From an uncultured Lachnospiraceae bacterium (GTDB taxonomy: Bacteria; Bacillota; Clostridia; Lachnospirales; Lachnospiraceae): a stretch of DNA of 64,000 nt. A program made the position numbers and the translations under genes. Location: NCBI GenBank assembly GCA_900317585.1, contig ONHG01000010.1:1-64000 (forward strand), read 5' to 3'. Position 1 is the stretch's first letter. Every line of letters begins with the position of its first letter. The notes under the pieces are model-generated. The model was not told where the DNA came from. It made no database searches and was given only the letters and a program-made list of their open reading frames with translations. Positions 35,466-43,745 of the stretch are shown here, piece by piece.

Positions 35466-35696
35466 ATGAGAGACACAATTTTAGAGATTTTAGAGGAATT
35501 AAGACCGGATGTGGATTTTGAGAAGGAGACAAAGCTTATCGATGACAAAATTCTTGAGTCATTTGATATAGTTTCACTCGTATCGGAGCTGACTGATGAG
35601 TTTGATATCACAATCAGACCAAAGGATCTGGTTCCTGAGAATTTCAACTCAGTAGATGCAATCGAGAAGCTTGTGAAAGAGCTTGTGGAGGAATAA
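35466..35696 (+). CDS. acyl/peptidyl carrier protein
   Basis: This 76-residue acidic four-helix carrier has the phosphopantetheine site in LESFDIVSLV (Ser32); the family pattern D-S-L reads E-S-F here. It sits between the adenylation enzyme and the decarboxylase with spacings of one and five bases, so it is the obvious partner that receives the adenylated amino acid as a thioester. It is not likely to be the fatty-acid ACP, since no fab genes are near. Confidence 0.88.
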   Translation: MRDTILEILEELRPDVDFEKETKLIDDKILESFDIVSLVSELTDEFDITIRPKDLVPENFNSVDAIEKLVKELVEE

Positions 35697-35701
35697 AGCA
35701 T

Positions 35702-36985
35702 ATGAGACAGACACCGTACTATGTATTTGATACGGATGAGTTTGCAAAAAGAGCAGCCATGATAAGGGCTGCTCTTGATTGTAAAGGAGGACGTAGGATA
35801 CCGCTTTGCTTTTCGATAAAGGCAAACCCATTTCTGCTTCACAGGCTGCCGGAGGGCTTAGATCATGTGGAGGTGTGCAGCCCGGGAGAGCTTGAGATAT
35901 GTATTGCACTTGGCGTGAAGCCGGAGAGCATCATCTATTCAGGTGTGATGAAGGAAAAATGCGATATAGAGCGAGCAGTTTCATATGGCGCCGGCATACT
36001 GACATGTGAGAGCATAAGACATGCGACGCTGATATCAGAAGTGATGCTTGAATGTATACAGGAAGGTGCGCATGAAACCGAGTTTGTCGAAACGAAAGCA
36101 CATGTCATACTGCGCCTGACAAGTGGCAACCAGTTTGGCATGTCGCTTGAGGATATTGAATACATCATTTCGCATCCGGATGAGTTTAAGGGTATTGCGG
36201 TAATGGGTATCCACTACTATTCCGGCACACAGAAGAGCCTGCGCAAAATAAATAAGGACTTGGAAAAAATAAAGTCTGCACTGACCGGATTAAAAGAAAA
36301 ATACGGCTTTGAGCCACAGCTTGTAGAGTATGGCCCGGGACTTTGTGTGGAGTATTTTGAGGATGACTGGCAGGAAAGGGAAAAACAATCACTTGATGAG
36401 GCAGCAGAGGTGCTTAGAGAATTTGCTGTGGAATATCCGCTTGGCATTGAGATGGGACGTTTCCTCGCAGCTTCATGCGGTAAATATTACACACAGGTAA
36501 AGGATCTTAAATCGACAGGAGATGCCAATTATGCGATTCTGGATGGAGGAATCCACCACCTGAATTACTTCGGGCAGAGGATGGCTATGCAGGTGCCGCC
36601 GATTAAGGTGTTTGATGGTATTGATTGGGAACTTGAAAAATCATCTGATGTATGTAGAGTACGTGGCATGGTCGGATATGAATGTATGAACGATATTATT
36701 AATAAAAATATGCAGAAAGCAAATGATTGTGAGGACTATACCTTGTGTGGAAGTTTATGTACAGTTGCAGATGTCATGGTGCGTGAAGTTGTCTTGCCAA
36801 GACTGGAAATTGATAATATTATAGAGTTCGGGCACTGTGGCGCGTACTCTGTGACAGAAGCACCGGCGCTATTTCTTTCAAGACCGCTTCCGGCTATATA
36901 TGCGTATTCGAAGGAATGCGGATATGAGTGCCTGAGGGAGCATATTCCTGCGGCTGAGATAAATCTGGCCGGAAAAAAATTGTAA
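35702..36985 (+). CDS. fold-type III PLP-dependent decarboxylase-like enzyme
   Basis: This 427-residue protein of the ornithine/diaminopimelate decarboxylase family has an alanine-racemase-type barrel. The PLP lysine is in CFSIKANPF (Lys40). GIHYYSGTQ, the phosphate-binding GMxR-like EMGRFLA and the catalytic-cysteine segment CGSLCTVADV are present, with GHCGAYS near the C-terminus. It resembles the decarboxylase found with an AMP ligase and a carrier protein in exosortase-associated gene sets. Here the same trio lies in a Gram-positive envelope region without an exosortase. The substrate may be a free amino acid or one held on the carrier. Confidence 0.85.
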   Translation: MRQTPYYVFDTDEFAKRAAMIRAALDCKGGRRIPLCFSIKANPFLLHRLPEGLDHVEVCSPGELEICIALGVKPESIIYSGVMKEKCDIERAVSYGAGILTCESIRHATLISEVMLECIQEGAHETEFVETKAHVILRLTSGNQFGMSLEDIEYIISHPDEFKGIAVMGIHYYSGTQKSLRKINKDLEKIKSALTGLKEKYGFEPQLVEYGPGLCVEYFEDDWQEREKQSLDEAAEVLREFAVEYPLGIEMGRFLAASCGKYYTQVKDLKSTGDANYAILDGGIHHLNYFGQRMAMQVPPIKVFDGIDWELEKSSDVCRVRGMVGYECMNDIINKNMQKANDCEDYTLCGSLCTVADVMVREVVLPRLEIDNIIEFGHCGAYSVTEAPALFLSRPLPAIYAYSKECGYECLREHIPAAEINLAGKKL

Positions 36986-36996
36986 TTTGTATCTTT

Positions 36997-37037
36997 ATCA
37001 GCTATACTATAAACATTAGTATAGCTGATTTATTTTT
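36997..37037 (+). terminator. intrinsic terminator after the decarboxylase gene
   Basis: A perfect 13-bp stem (atcagctatacta / tagtatagctgat, 36997-37009 and 37017-37029) with a seven-base loop is followed by TTATTTTTG. Confidence 0.88.
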
Positions 37038-37064
37038 GTTAAGTATATAGTATGGGTATATATT
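37036..37064 (+). promoter_or_regulatory. promoter of the ATPase/nuclease-like gene
   Basis: TTGTTA (37036-37041), a 17-base spacer and TATATT (37059-37064) lie just behind the terminator and about 43 bases before the start codon. Confidence 0.5.
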
Positions 37065-37106
37065 TTTATACAAACAAGATTATTGAATAAAAATCGGAGG
37101 GTCAGT

Positions 37107-38798
37107 ATGAAGAGGCTTCCAATAGGAATAGAGAATTTTCCTGATATGATAAAAAAGGATTATTATTATGTGGATAAGACCGGATTGATAGAGACACTCG
37201 TTAATCGAGGAGGAGTGGCCAATCTTTTTACCAGACCGAGAAGATTTGGAAAATCACTCAATATGAGTATGCTGCAGAGCTTCTTTGAGATAGGCACAGA
37301 CGAGACGCTTTTTGATGGATTATATATTTCTAAAAATAAAGCGCTGTGTGAGAGGTATATGGGACAGTATCCGGTGATTTCAGTCTCATTAAAGAGTGTT
37401 GAGGCTTTAAACTTTGATGATGCATTTGATATGGTGTGCGACATGGTATTTGAAGTGGCACTGGAAAATCAGTTCTTATTAGAAAGCAGTCAATTGACAG
37501 ATGTCGAGAAAATGACCTTTAAGGGTTTGCTGGAAAATAAAACGAGCCGAAGGATTGCTGTAAATGGATTAAAAACCGTTACCACACTGCTTGAGAAGCA
37601 TTTTAATAAGAAGGTTATTATACTGATAGATGAGTATGATGTTCCGCTGGCAAAGGCAAATCAGAATGGATATTATGAGCAGATGGTAGATTTAATCAGA
37701 AATATGCTCTCAAGTGTTTTGAAAACAAATGACAGCCTTGAATTTGCGGTACTTACCGGGTGCCTTCGGGTGGCGAAGGAAAGTATTTTTACAGGACTCA
37801 ATAATTTTAATGTATTTTCAATAACAGATGAGGAATTTGACGAGAGCTTTGGATTTACTGATGACGAAGTCAGACAATTGCTTCACTATTATGGTCAGGA
37901 TGATAAATACGATATTGTGAAGGCATGGTATGATGGATATCGTTTTGGAAGTGAGGATGTATACTGTCCGTGGGATGTGATTAATTATTGCAACAGTCAT
38001 ATAACAAATCCTGATCTGGAACCGAAAAATTACTGGCTCAACACAAGCGGTAATGACGTGATAAAACACTTTATAGATATTGCAGATGGACAGAATAAAG
38101 CAGCAAAAAGTGAACTTGAGAGGCTGGTCAATGGAGAAATCATTCAGAAGGAAATATACGAGGAGCTTACCTATAGTGAGATGTATGACTCTATAGAAAA
38201 TCTGTGGAGTGCACTTTTTATGACAGGCTATCTGACTTACAGAGGAAAGCCGAATGGCAGAAGATATGATCTGATAGCACCTAATCTGGAAATCAGAAAT
38301 ATTATCACAGAGCATATACTTACGCTTTTTAGAGCAAGGCTGTCTGCTGATGAACAGAGGGTGAATGCTTTTTGCATTGCATTGCTTGGCGCAGATGCGA
38401 AAATGGTAGAAAAACTGTTTACGGAATTTATGGAGTCTACCATAAGCGTCAGAGATACATTTGTACGGAAAAATATCAGGGAGAATTTTTATCATGGAAT
38501 CCTGCTTGGCATATTGGGCTGCAAGGCGGGCTGGTCAGTAAGGTCTAACTGTGAGTCAGGGGATGGTTTTAGTGATATTCAGGTGCTTATAGATGACAGC
38601 GATACAGGAATTGTTATTGAAGTTAAATATGCAGATGACGGAAATGTTGATGAATTGGCGGAAGAGGCAATTAAACAGATTGATAAAATGAGATATACGT
38701 CTTATTTGTATCAGTATGATGTGAAGCATGTATTAAAATACGGAATAGCCTGCTATAAGAAGAAATGCACAGTAGCGATGCATGAAGAGTGGAAATGA
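37107..38798 (+). CDS. AAA-ATPase-like protein with PD-(D/E)XK domain
   Basis: From the ATG at 37107 (CGGAGG upstream) this is a 563-residue member of the large gut-anaerobe family with an AAA-ATPase_like N-terminal domain and a PDDEXK_9/DUF1703 C-terminal domain. A P-loop-like motif TRPRRFGKSLN lies near residue 38. A Walker B-like VIILIDEYDVPL is near 170. The C-terminal nuclease-like motif is SDIQVLIDD with IVIEVKYA. Genomes of this group often carry many copies, and the function is not known; links to mobile DNA or defence have been suggested by analogy only. It is monocistronic and lies between two terminators. Confidence 0.85.
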   Translation: MKRLPIGIENFPDMIKKDYYYVDKTGLIETLVNRGGVANLFTRPRRFGKSLNMSMLQSFFEIGTDETLFDGLYISKNKALCERYMGQYPVISVSLKSVEALNFDDAFDMVCDMVFEVALENQFLLESSQLTDVEKMTFKGLLENKTSRRIAVNGLKTVTTLLEKHFNKKVIILIDEYDVPLAKANQNGYYEQMVDLIRNMLSSVLKTNDSLEFAVLTGCLRVAKESIFTGLNNFNVFSITDEEFDESFGFTDDEVRQLLHYYGQDDKYDIVKAWYDGYRFGSEDVYCPWDVINYCNSHITNPDLEPKNYWLNTSGNDVIKHFIDIADGQNKAAKSELERLVNGEIIQKEIYEELTYSEMYDSIENLWSALFMTGYLTYRGKPNGRRYDLIAPNLEIRNIITEHILTLFRARLSADEQRVNAFCIALLGADAKMVEKLFTEFMESTISVRDTFVRKNIRENFYHGILLGILGCKAGWSVRSNCESGDGFSDIQVLIDDSDTGIVIEVKYADDGNVDELAEEAIKQIDKMRYTSYLYQYDVKHVLKYGIACYKKKCTVAMHEEWK

Positions 38799-38821
38799 GC
38801 TTCAATTATATTTAATAACTA

Positions 38822-38857
38822 AAAACCGCCCGTGGCAAATATGCTATGGGCGGTTTT
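38822..38857. terminator. bidirectional terminator between convergent genes
   Basis: The stem aaaaccgccc / gggcggtttt is extended by a G-U-containing inner stem. T-runs are present on both strands. It would end both the ATPase-like gene (+) and glf (-). Confidence 0.8.
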
Positions 38858-38902
38858 GATATAACATAAGCAAAGCCTTTTACAGGCTGCTTAAATAAAA
38901 TA

Positions 38903-40018
38903 TTAGCCAAGCTCCTTCTCACACATATCAAGTACAGAAGCAATGGTAGTATCCATATCATAGTACTTGTACTCGCCGAGACGACCACCGAATATAACAC
39001 CGTTCTCCCTATCGGCAAGCTCCTTGTACTTGGCGTAGAGCTGTCCGTTTTTCTCATCGTTTACAGGGTAGTAAGGCTCATCGCCTGCCTTCCACTCAGA
39101 AGAGTACTCACGGCTGATGATAGTTTTTGGCAGGTCATTGCCATCCTCATCCTTGCCGAACTCGAACCACTTGTGCTCGATGATACGTGTCCATGGAGTC
39201 TCGCGGTCAGTATAGTTGACAGCGGCATTGCCCTGGAAGTTAGGAATATCGAGGGTTTCATTCTCAAAGCGCACTGAGCGGTACTCCAAGGTGCCGAGCT
39301 TAAAGCCAAAGTATGCGTCAATCGGACCTGTGTATACAACCTTGTCAGCAAGAGCATCAAGCTCAGCCTTGTGCTCAAGGTAGTCGGTATTTAATCTGAC
39401 CTCAATGCCGTCGAGCAGATTTTCAACCATCTTTGTGTATCCACCGATTGGAATACCCTGATAAAGAGCGTTGAAGTAATTGTTGTCAAAGGTAAGTCTA
39501 ACAGGAAGTCGCTTGATGATGAAAGCCGGAAGCTCCTTACAATCACGCCCCCACTGCTTCTCAGTGTAGCCCTTTACGAGCTTCTCATAGATATCACGGC
39601 CAACGAGTGAAATAGCCTGCTCCTCGAGATTTTTTGGCTCACCGGTGATTTCCTTTTTCTGCTCCTCAATCTTTGCAGCAGCCTCCTCCGGTGTCACCAC
39701 ACCCCACATCTTGTTGAAGGTGTACATATTGAAAGGCATTGAGTACAGCTCGCCCTTGTAGTTTGCCACAGGGCTGTTTGTGAAGCGGTTGAACTCAGCA
39801 AACTGTGTGATGTAGTTCCAGACCCTCTTATCATTTGTGTGGAATATGTGGGCTCCGTACATGTGTACATTGATGCCCTCCTGCTTTTGGGTGTAAACAT
39901 TTCCTGCTATGTTAGGACGCTTGTCCACAACAAGCACAGATTTGCCTTTGGCCTTTGCCTCATGAGCAAAGATGGCTCCGTAGAGACCGGAACCTACTAT
40001 TAAATAATCGTATTTCAT
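38903..40018 (-). CDS. glf: UDP-galactopyranose mutase
   Basis: This 371-residue FAD enzyme converts UDP-galactopyranose to UDP-galactofuranose. The FAD-binding fold is at the start (YLIVGSGLYGAIFAHEA, from residue 4), and the family motifs HMYGAHIFHT, FNMYTFNKMWG and EKQWGRDCKELP are present. The ATG at 40018 has TTTGGAG before it and is preferred over a TTG four codons earlier. It is the only gene of the window on the minus strand. It supplies a galactofuranose donor, most likely for the polysaccharide locus that follows. Confidence 0.96.
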   Translation of the reverse strand: MKYDYLIVGSGLYGAIFAHEAKAKGKSVLVVDKRPNIAGNVYTQKQEGINVHMYGAHIFHTNDKRVWNYITQFAEFNRFTNSPVANYKGELYSMPFNMYTFNKMWGVVTPEEAAAKIEEQKKEITGEPKNLEEQAISLVGRDIYEKLVKGYTEKQWGRDCKELPAFIIKRLPVRLTFDNNYFNALYQGIPIGGYTKMVENLLDGIEVRLNTDYLEHKAELDALADKVVYTGPIDAYFGFKLGTLEYRSVRFENETLDIPNFQGNAAVNYTDRETPWTRIIEHKWFEFGKDEDGNDLPKTIISREYSSEWKAGDEPYYPVNDEKNGQLYAKYKELADRENGVIFGGRLGEYKYYDMDTTIASVLDMCEKELG

Positions 40019-40052
40019 TGTATTCTCCAAATTAATTTAGATAAATTTTTAA

Positions 40053-40080
40053 AGAGTGATTGATTTATCAACCACTCTAT
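40053..40080 (-). terminator. minus-strand hairpin and terminator in the glf leader
   Basis: On the minus strand, agagtggttga pairs with tcaatcactct across loop TAAA, followed by TTTAAAAATTT. It could end a transcript that comes from the toxin remnant at 40179-40247 before it enters glf. Confidence 0.55.
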
Positions 40081-40088
40081 TGTATAAT
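40060..40088 (+). promoter_or_regulatory. promoter of a putative small RNA
   Basis: TTGATT (40060-40065), exactly 17 bases and TATAAT (40083-40088) on the + strand lie in the gap between glf and the MerR-type gene. The promoter faces the intrinsic terminator at 40151-40190, so a transcript of about 95 bases is expected. Confidence 0.55.
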
Positions 40089-40094
40089 CTACTC

Positions 40095-40190
40095 AAAGGT
40101 AATCGGATGTTATTCCGATTTGCCCTCAGTGATTGATTAGTATAAAGATTAGCACCCTCACTTTAGGCGGTTGGGGTGCTATTTCTTTTT
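40095..40190 (+). ncRNA. putative antitoxin-like small RNA
   Basis: The interval from the expected start at about 40095 contains a small hairpin (aatcgga / tccgatt, 40101-40120) and then a terminator hairpin (agcaccc / gggtgct, 40151-40180) with a T-rich tail (ATTTCTTTTT). No open frame lies within. It is antisense to the 3' end of a degraded minus-strand reading frame at 40179-40247. This layout is that of antisense RNAs of type I toxin-antitoxin loci such as txpA/ratA and Fst/holin-like toxins. It could also be a leader of the downstream MerR-type gene. Confidence 0.45.
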
Positions 40191-40247
40191 GTGGTTGTCT
40201 ATAATCAGAATTAACACCCGAGCTTTTTCGATTACCCAATGATTATA
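40179..40247 (-). pseudogene. possible remnant of a small hydrophobic toxin
   Basis: The minus strand reads RVLILIIDNHKKK and then a TAG stop (40179-40181) that touches the terminator hairpin. A hydrophobic run followed by Asp and a lysine tail is the C-terminal signature of small membrane toxins of the Fst/TxpA/holin-like kind. Upstream, the frame closes after 23 codons with no ATG, so the N-terminal membrane part is lost. The match is short and this call depends on the layout around it. Confidence 0.35.
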
Positions 40248-40287
40248 TCATAGAGTATATGGGCTATCAAGGAGGCAATTAGAGAAT

Positions 40288-41469
40288 ATGAAACTACCCG
40301 GCTACTACTCCTCAGGAGAATTTGCAAAAAAAGCGCATATTACAAAAAAGACTGTCAGGTATTATGACGAGCACAATATTTTAAAACCATCCTACGTAAA
40401 CGAAAACGGAGCCAGATTCTATAATGATGACGACTTTGCTCGTCTACAGCAGATACTGTTCCTCAAATATCTGGGCTTTTCCCTGGATGATATCAAGGAG
40501 ATGACACTCAGAAACACGGACAGCAAAGTCATGTCTGAGTCGCTTCACATGCAGCTTGGCCTCGTGGAGGAGAGGATAGAGCAGATGAAGCTTATGAAAT
40601 CAGCACTGCAGGAGGCTTCAGAGGTAATAGATGAGGGGCGAAGCGTGGACTGGAGCCATATGCTTGAGCTGGTCAATATAAATGAGATGGAGCAAAAGCT
40701 AAAGCAGCAGTACAGGGATGCTTCGAATATATCAGCCAGAATTAAACTTCACAGGGATTTCTCAATGAATCCGGTGAGCTGGTTTAGCTGGGTGTTTGAT
40801 GAGTGTGACTTTTTCAAGGGGGAGAAAGTGCTTGAGGTGGGCTGTGGTGATGCCTCTCTATGGACACAGAACATAGACCGGATACCGGCAGATATGCAGA
40901 TAACCCTGACCGACATATCATATGGCATGGTAAGGGATGCAACGAGAAATGTAGGCGCAGATGACAGGCGCTTCACATATGAGGTGATGGATGCCCACAG
41001 GCTGTATAAACCGGATGCATCGTATGACTGCGTGATAGCAGACCATGTACTGTTCTATTGTGACAATCTGGATGCCGTGTGCAGTGAAATCCTAAGGGTG
41101 CTAAAGCCCGGTGGTGTGTTCGTGTGCAGTACATACAGCTCACGGCACATGAAGGAAATAAACGACCTGGTGCAGGAGTTTGATGACCGTATAGAGCTGT
41201 CAGCGGAAAGGCTGTATGAGCAATTCGGTAAAGAAAATGGTGAGGCAATACTGGGAAAATACTTTGGTGAGGTAAGCTGGCATGAATACAAGGATGAGCT
41301 TGTGGTAGAAAAAGCAGAGCCTGTGATAGAGTATGTGCTCTCGTGCCATGGCAACCAGAACAGGTATATTGTGGACCGCTATAAGGAATTTGCGGCATTT
41401 GTCAGAAAGAAGACAGAGGGAGGGTTCCATATTACAAAGGATGCAGGTGTATTTATTGCACGAAAATGA
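40288..41469 (+). CDS. MerR-type regulator fused to an SAM methyltransferase
   Basis: This 393-residue fusion has an N-terminal MerR winged-helix DNA-binding domain (YYSSGEFAKKAHITKKTVRY, about 5-24, through FLKYLGFSLDDIKEM near 70) and a coiled-coil linker (about 80-150). A class I methyltransferase domain follows, with the SAM motif VLEVGCGDAS (181-190) and the later LKPGGVFVCSTYS. A regulator that carries an enzyme as its sensor domain could respond to SAM or to a substrate. AAGGAGG precedes the start. It lies just before the rml genes but is separated from them by a terminator. Confidence 0.9.
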   Translation: MKLPGYYSSGEFAKKAHITKKTVRYYDEHNILKPSYVNENGARFYNDDDFARLQQILFLKYLGFSLDDIKEMTLRNTDSKVMSESLHMQLGLVEERIEQMKLMKSALQEASEVIDEGRSVDWSHMLELVNINEMEQKLKQQYRDASNISARIKLHRDFSMNPVSWFSWVFDECDFFKGEKVLEVGCGDASLWTQNIDRIPADMQITLTDISYGMVRDATRNVGADDRRFTYEVMDAHRLYKPDASYDCVIADHVLFYCDNLDAVCSEILRVLKPGGVFVCSTYSSRHMKEINDLVQEFDDRIELSAERLYEQFGKENGEAILGKYFGEVSWHEYKDELVVEKAEPVIEYVLSCHGNQNRYIVDRYKEFAAFVRKKTEGGFHITKDAGVFIARK

Positions 41470-41534
41470 TTCAAAAACAGGATATTATAAGCATATATTT
41501 TGTGAAAAATGCTAAAAATATAAAAAAGTACTTG

Positions 41535-41560
41535 AAGGTGCCCTTGGGGCACCTTTTATA
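41535..41560 (+). terminator. intrinsic terminator before the rml genes
   Basis: A nine-bp stem (aaggtgccc / gggcacctt) with loop TTG is followed by TTATAAT. Read-through would feed rmlA. Confidence 0.8.
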
Positions 41561-41648
41561 ATGCAGATAAATGATGAATCAGGTCAGTGGATTCTACAGA
41601 CCGAAAGCATCAAGTGCAGCACGTAGTTTCAGTTTAAAGGAGAACAAC

Positions 41649-42545
41649 ATGAAAGGTATTATATTAGCGGGAGGTTCAGGCACACGTCTTTACCCACTCA
41701 CAATGGTAACATCAAAGCAGTTACTTCCAATTTATGACAAGCCAATGATCTACTATCCAATGTCAGTGCTTATGAATGCAGGCATCAGAGATATCCTGAT
41801 CATTTCAACACCACAGGATACACCAAGATTCAAGGAGCTCTTAGGAGACGGACATCAGTTTGGTGTCAACCTCACCTACGAGGTACAGCCAAGCCCGGAC
41901 GGACTGGCGCAGGCATTCGTTATCGGTGAGAAATTTATCGGTGATGACACCGTAGCCATGGTTCTCGGAGACAACATCTTCGCAGGACACGGACTCAACA
42001 AGAGACTAAGGGCAGCAGTTGAAAACGCAGAGAGCGGTAAGGGCGCCACAGTATTCGGATACTATGTAGACGATCCTGAGAGATTCGGTATCGTAGAGTT
42101 CGATAAAGAGGGAAAGGCTATTTCAATCGAGGAAAAGCCGGAGCATCCAAAGAGCAATTACTGTGTCACAGGTCTTTATTTCTACGACAACAACGTAGTA
42201 GAGTACGCAAAGAACCTTAAGCCATCAGCAAGAGGAGAGCTTGAGATAACAGACCTTAACAGAATCTATCTAGAGAAAAAGGCACTCAATGTAGAGCTTT
42301 TAGGACAGGGCTTTACATGGCTTGACACAGGAACACATGAGAGTCTTGTAGATGCCACAAACTTTGTCAAGACAGTCGAGACACATCAGCACCGCAAGAT
42401 AGCATGTCTTGAGGAAATCGCTTACTTAAACGGCTGGATTACAAAGGATGAAGTATTAAAGACATATGAGCTCGTAAAGAAGAACCAGTACGGACAGTAC
42501 TTAAAGGATGTACTTGATGGAAAATACCGCGAGCAACTGTACTAA
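41649..42545 (+). CDS. rmlA: glucose-1-phosphate thymidylyltransferase
   Basis: This is a 298-residue RmlA, which makes dTDP-glucose from dTTP and glucose-1-phosphate, the first step to dTDP-L-rhamnose. The nucleotidyltransferase signature [11 protein letters not shown] lies at residues 8-18. Further on are GLAQAF, VLGDNIF and [10 protein letters not shown]. The ATG at 41649 follows AAAGGAG; the frame is open upstream but has no site there. It is the first gene of the order rmlA-B-D-C. Confidence 0.96.
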   Translation: MKGIILAGGSGTRLYPLTMVTSKQLLPIYDKPMIYYPMSVLMNAGIRDILIISTPQDTPRFKELLGDGHQFGVNLTYEVQPSPDGLAQAFVIGEKFIGDDTVAMVLGDNIFAGHGLNKRLRAAVENAESGKGATVFGYYVDDPERFGIVEFDKEGKAISIEEKPEHPKSNYCVTGLYFYDNNVVEYAKNLKPSARGELEITDLNRIYLEKKALNVELLGQGFTWLDTGTHESLVDATNFVKTVETHQHRKIACLEEIAYLNGWITKDEVLKTYELVKKNQYGQYLKDVLDGKYREQLY

Positions 42546-42645
42546 TTATAGTAAAATCGACATTGCGTTAGTTAGCCAGTAGATTAATTTAATACAAATA
42601 ATTTAAATCTCGCTTGCAAAAAGCGGAAATCAGGAGGAAATCAAA

Positions 42646-43665
42646 ATGACAATTATCGTAACAGGTGGAGCAGGATTTATCGGAAGCAACTTCGTATTTC
42701 ACATGCTTAACAAATATCCGGATTACCGTATCGTATGCTTAGACTGTCTCACATATGCAGGAAATCTCTCAACACTTGAGCCTGTAATGGACAATCCAAA
42801 CTTCCGTTTCGTAAAGGAGAGCATCACAGACCGTGACGCTGTATACAAATTATTTGAGGAAGAGCATCCTGATATGGTTGTAAACTTCGCAGCAGAGTCA
42901 CACGTTGACCGTTCAATCGAAAACCCACAGGTATTCCTTGATACAAATATCATCGGAACATCAGTGCTTATGGACGCATGCCGCAAGTATGGTATTAAAA
43001 GATATCACCAGGTATCAACAGATGAGGTATACGGAGATCTGCCACTTGACCGCCCTGACCTTTTCTTCCATGAGGATACACCAATTCATACGTCAAGCCC
43101 ATATTCATCATCAAAGGCAGCAGCAGACTTACTCGTGCTTGCTTACCACCGCACATATGGACTTCCTGTAACAATCAGCCGTTGCTCAAACAACTACGGA
43201 CCATACCATTTCCCGGAGAAGCTTATCCCACTTATGATTGCAAATGCACTTAATGATAAGCCACTCCCGGTATACGGAACAGGCGAGAACGTGCGTGACT
43301 GGCTCTATGTAGAGGATCACTGCAAGGCAATCGACCTTATCATCCACAACGGACGTGTAGGAGAGGTTTACAACGTAGGTGGACACAATGAGAAGACAAA
43401 CCTTGAAATCGTAAAGATTATCTGCAAGGAGCTCAACAAGCCGGAGAGCCTTATCACATTCGTAGGAGACCGTAAGGGCCATGATATGCGTTACGCAATC
43501 GACCCAACAAAGATTCACAACGAGCTCGGATGGCTTCCTGAGACCAAGTTTGAGGACGGCATCAAGAAGACAATCAAGTGGTACCTCGACAACCGAGAGT
43601 GGTGGGAGACAATCATCAGCGGAGAGTACCAGAACTATTACGAGAAGATGTACGCGAATAGATAG
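42646..43665 (+). CDS. rmlB: dTDP-glucose 4,6-dehydratase
   Basis: This 339-residue extended short-chain dehydrogenase converts dTDP-glucose to dTDP-4-keto-6-deoxyglucose. The NAD fold is TGGAGFIGSNF (6-16); STDEVYGDL and the catalytic Tyr-x3-Lys in SPYSSSKAAAD follow, with RCSNNYGPYHFPEKL further on. AGGAGG precedes the start. It is separated from rmlA by 100 bases and from rmlD by an 80-base gap holding a long hairpin. Confidence 0.97.
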   Translation: MTIIVTGGAGFIGSNFVFHMLNKYPDYRIVCLDCLTYAGNLSTLEPVMDNPNFRFVKESITDRDAVYKLFEEEHPDMVVNFAAESHVDRSIENPQVFLDTNIIGTSVLMDACRKYGIKRYHQVSTDEVYGDLPLDRPDLFFHEDTPIHTSSPYSSSKAAADLLVLAYHRTYGLPVTISRCSNNYGPYHFPEKLIPLMIANALNDKPLPVYGTGENVRDWLYVEDHCKAIDLIIHNGRVGEVYNVGGHNEKTNLEIVKIICKELNKPESLITFVGDRKGHDMRYAIDPTKIHNELGWLPETKFEDGIKKTIKWYLDNREWWETIISGEYQNYYEKMYANR

Positions 43666-43726
43666 TTATTATCGTTTGTCTGGTGGTTTTGCGCATATAT
43701 GGTGATGTTAGTCACGATAATAATTA
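43663..43726 (+). other. long-range stem-loop between rmlB and rmlD
   Basis: The sequence tagttattatcgt (43663-43675, including the rmlB stop) pairs with acgataataatta (43714-43726) with one mismatch, leaving a 38-base loop. There is no T-run, so it is more likely an mRNA processing or stability element than a terminator. Confidence 0.4.
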
Positions 43727-43745
43727 AGCATAAAGGAGACCCTAA

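Noticed and set aside
40179-40247. treating the remnant as a functional peptide
   Set aside because: No ATG and no ribosome site; the only possible start is a GTG giving 12 residues, too short for a membrane toxin.
41532-41562. TTGAAG and TATAAT around the terminator before rmlA as a promoter
   Set aside because: The spacer is 19 bases and the hairpin of the terminator lies between the boxes, so use as a promoter is doubtful.
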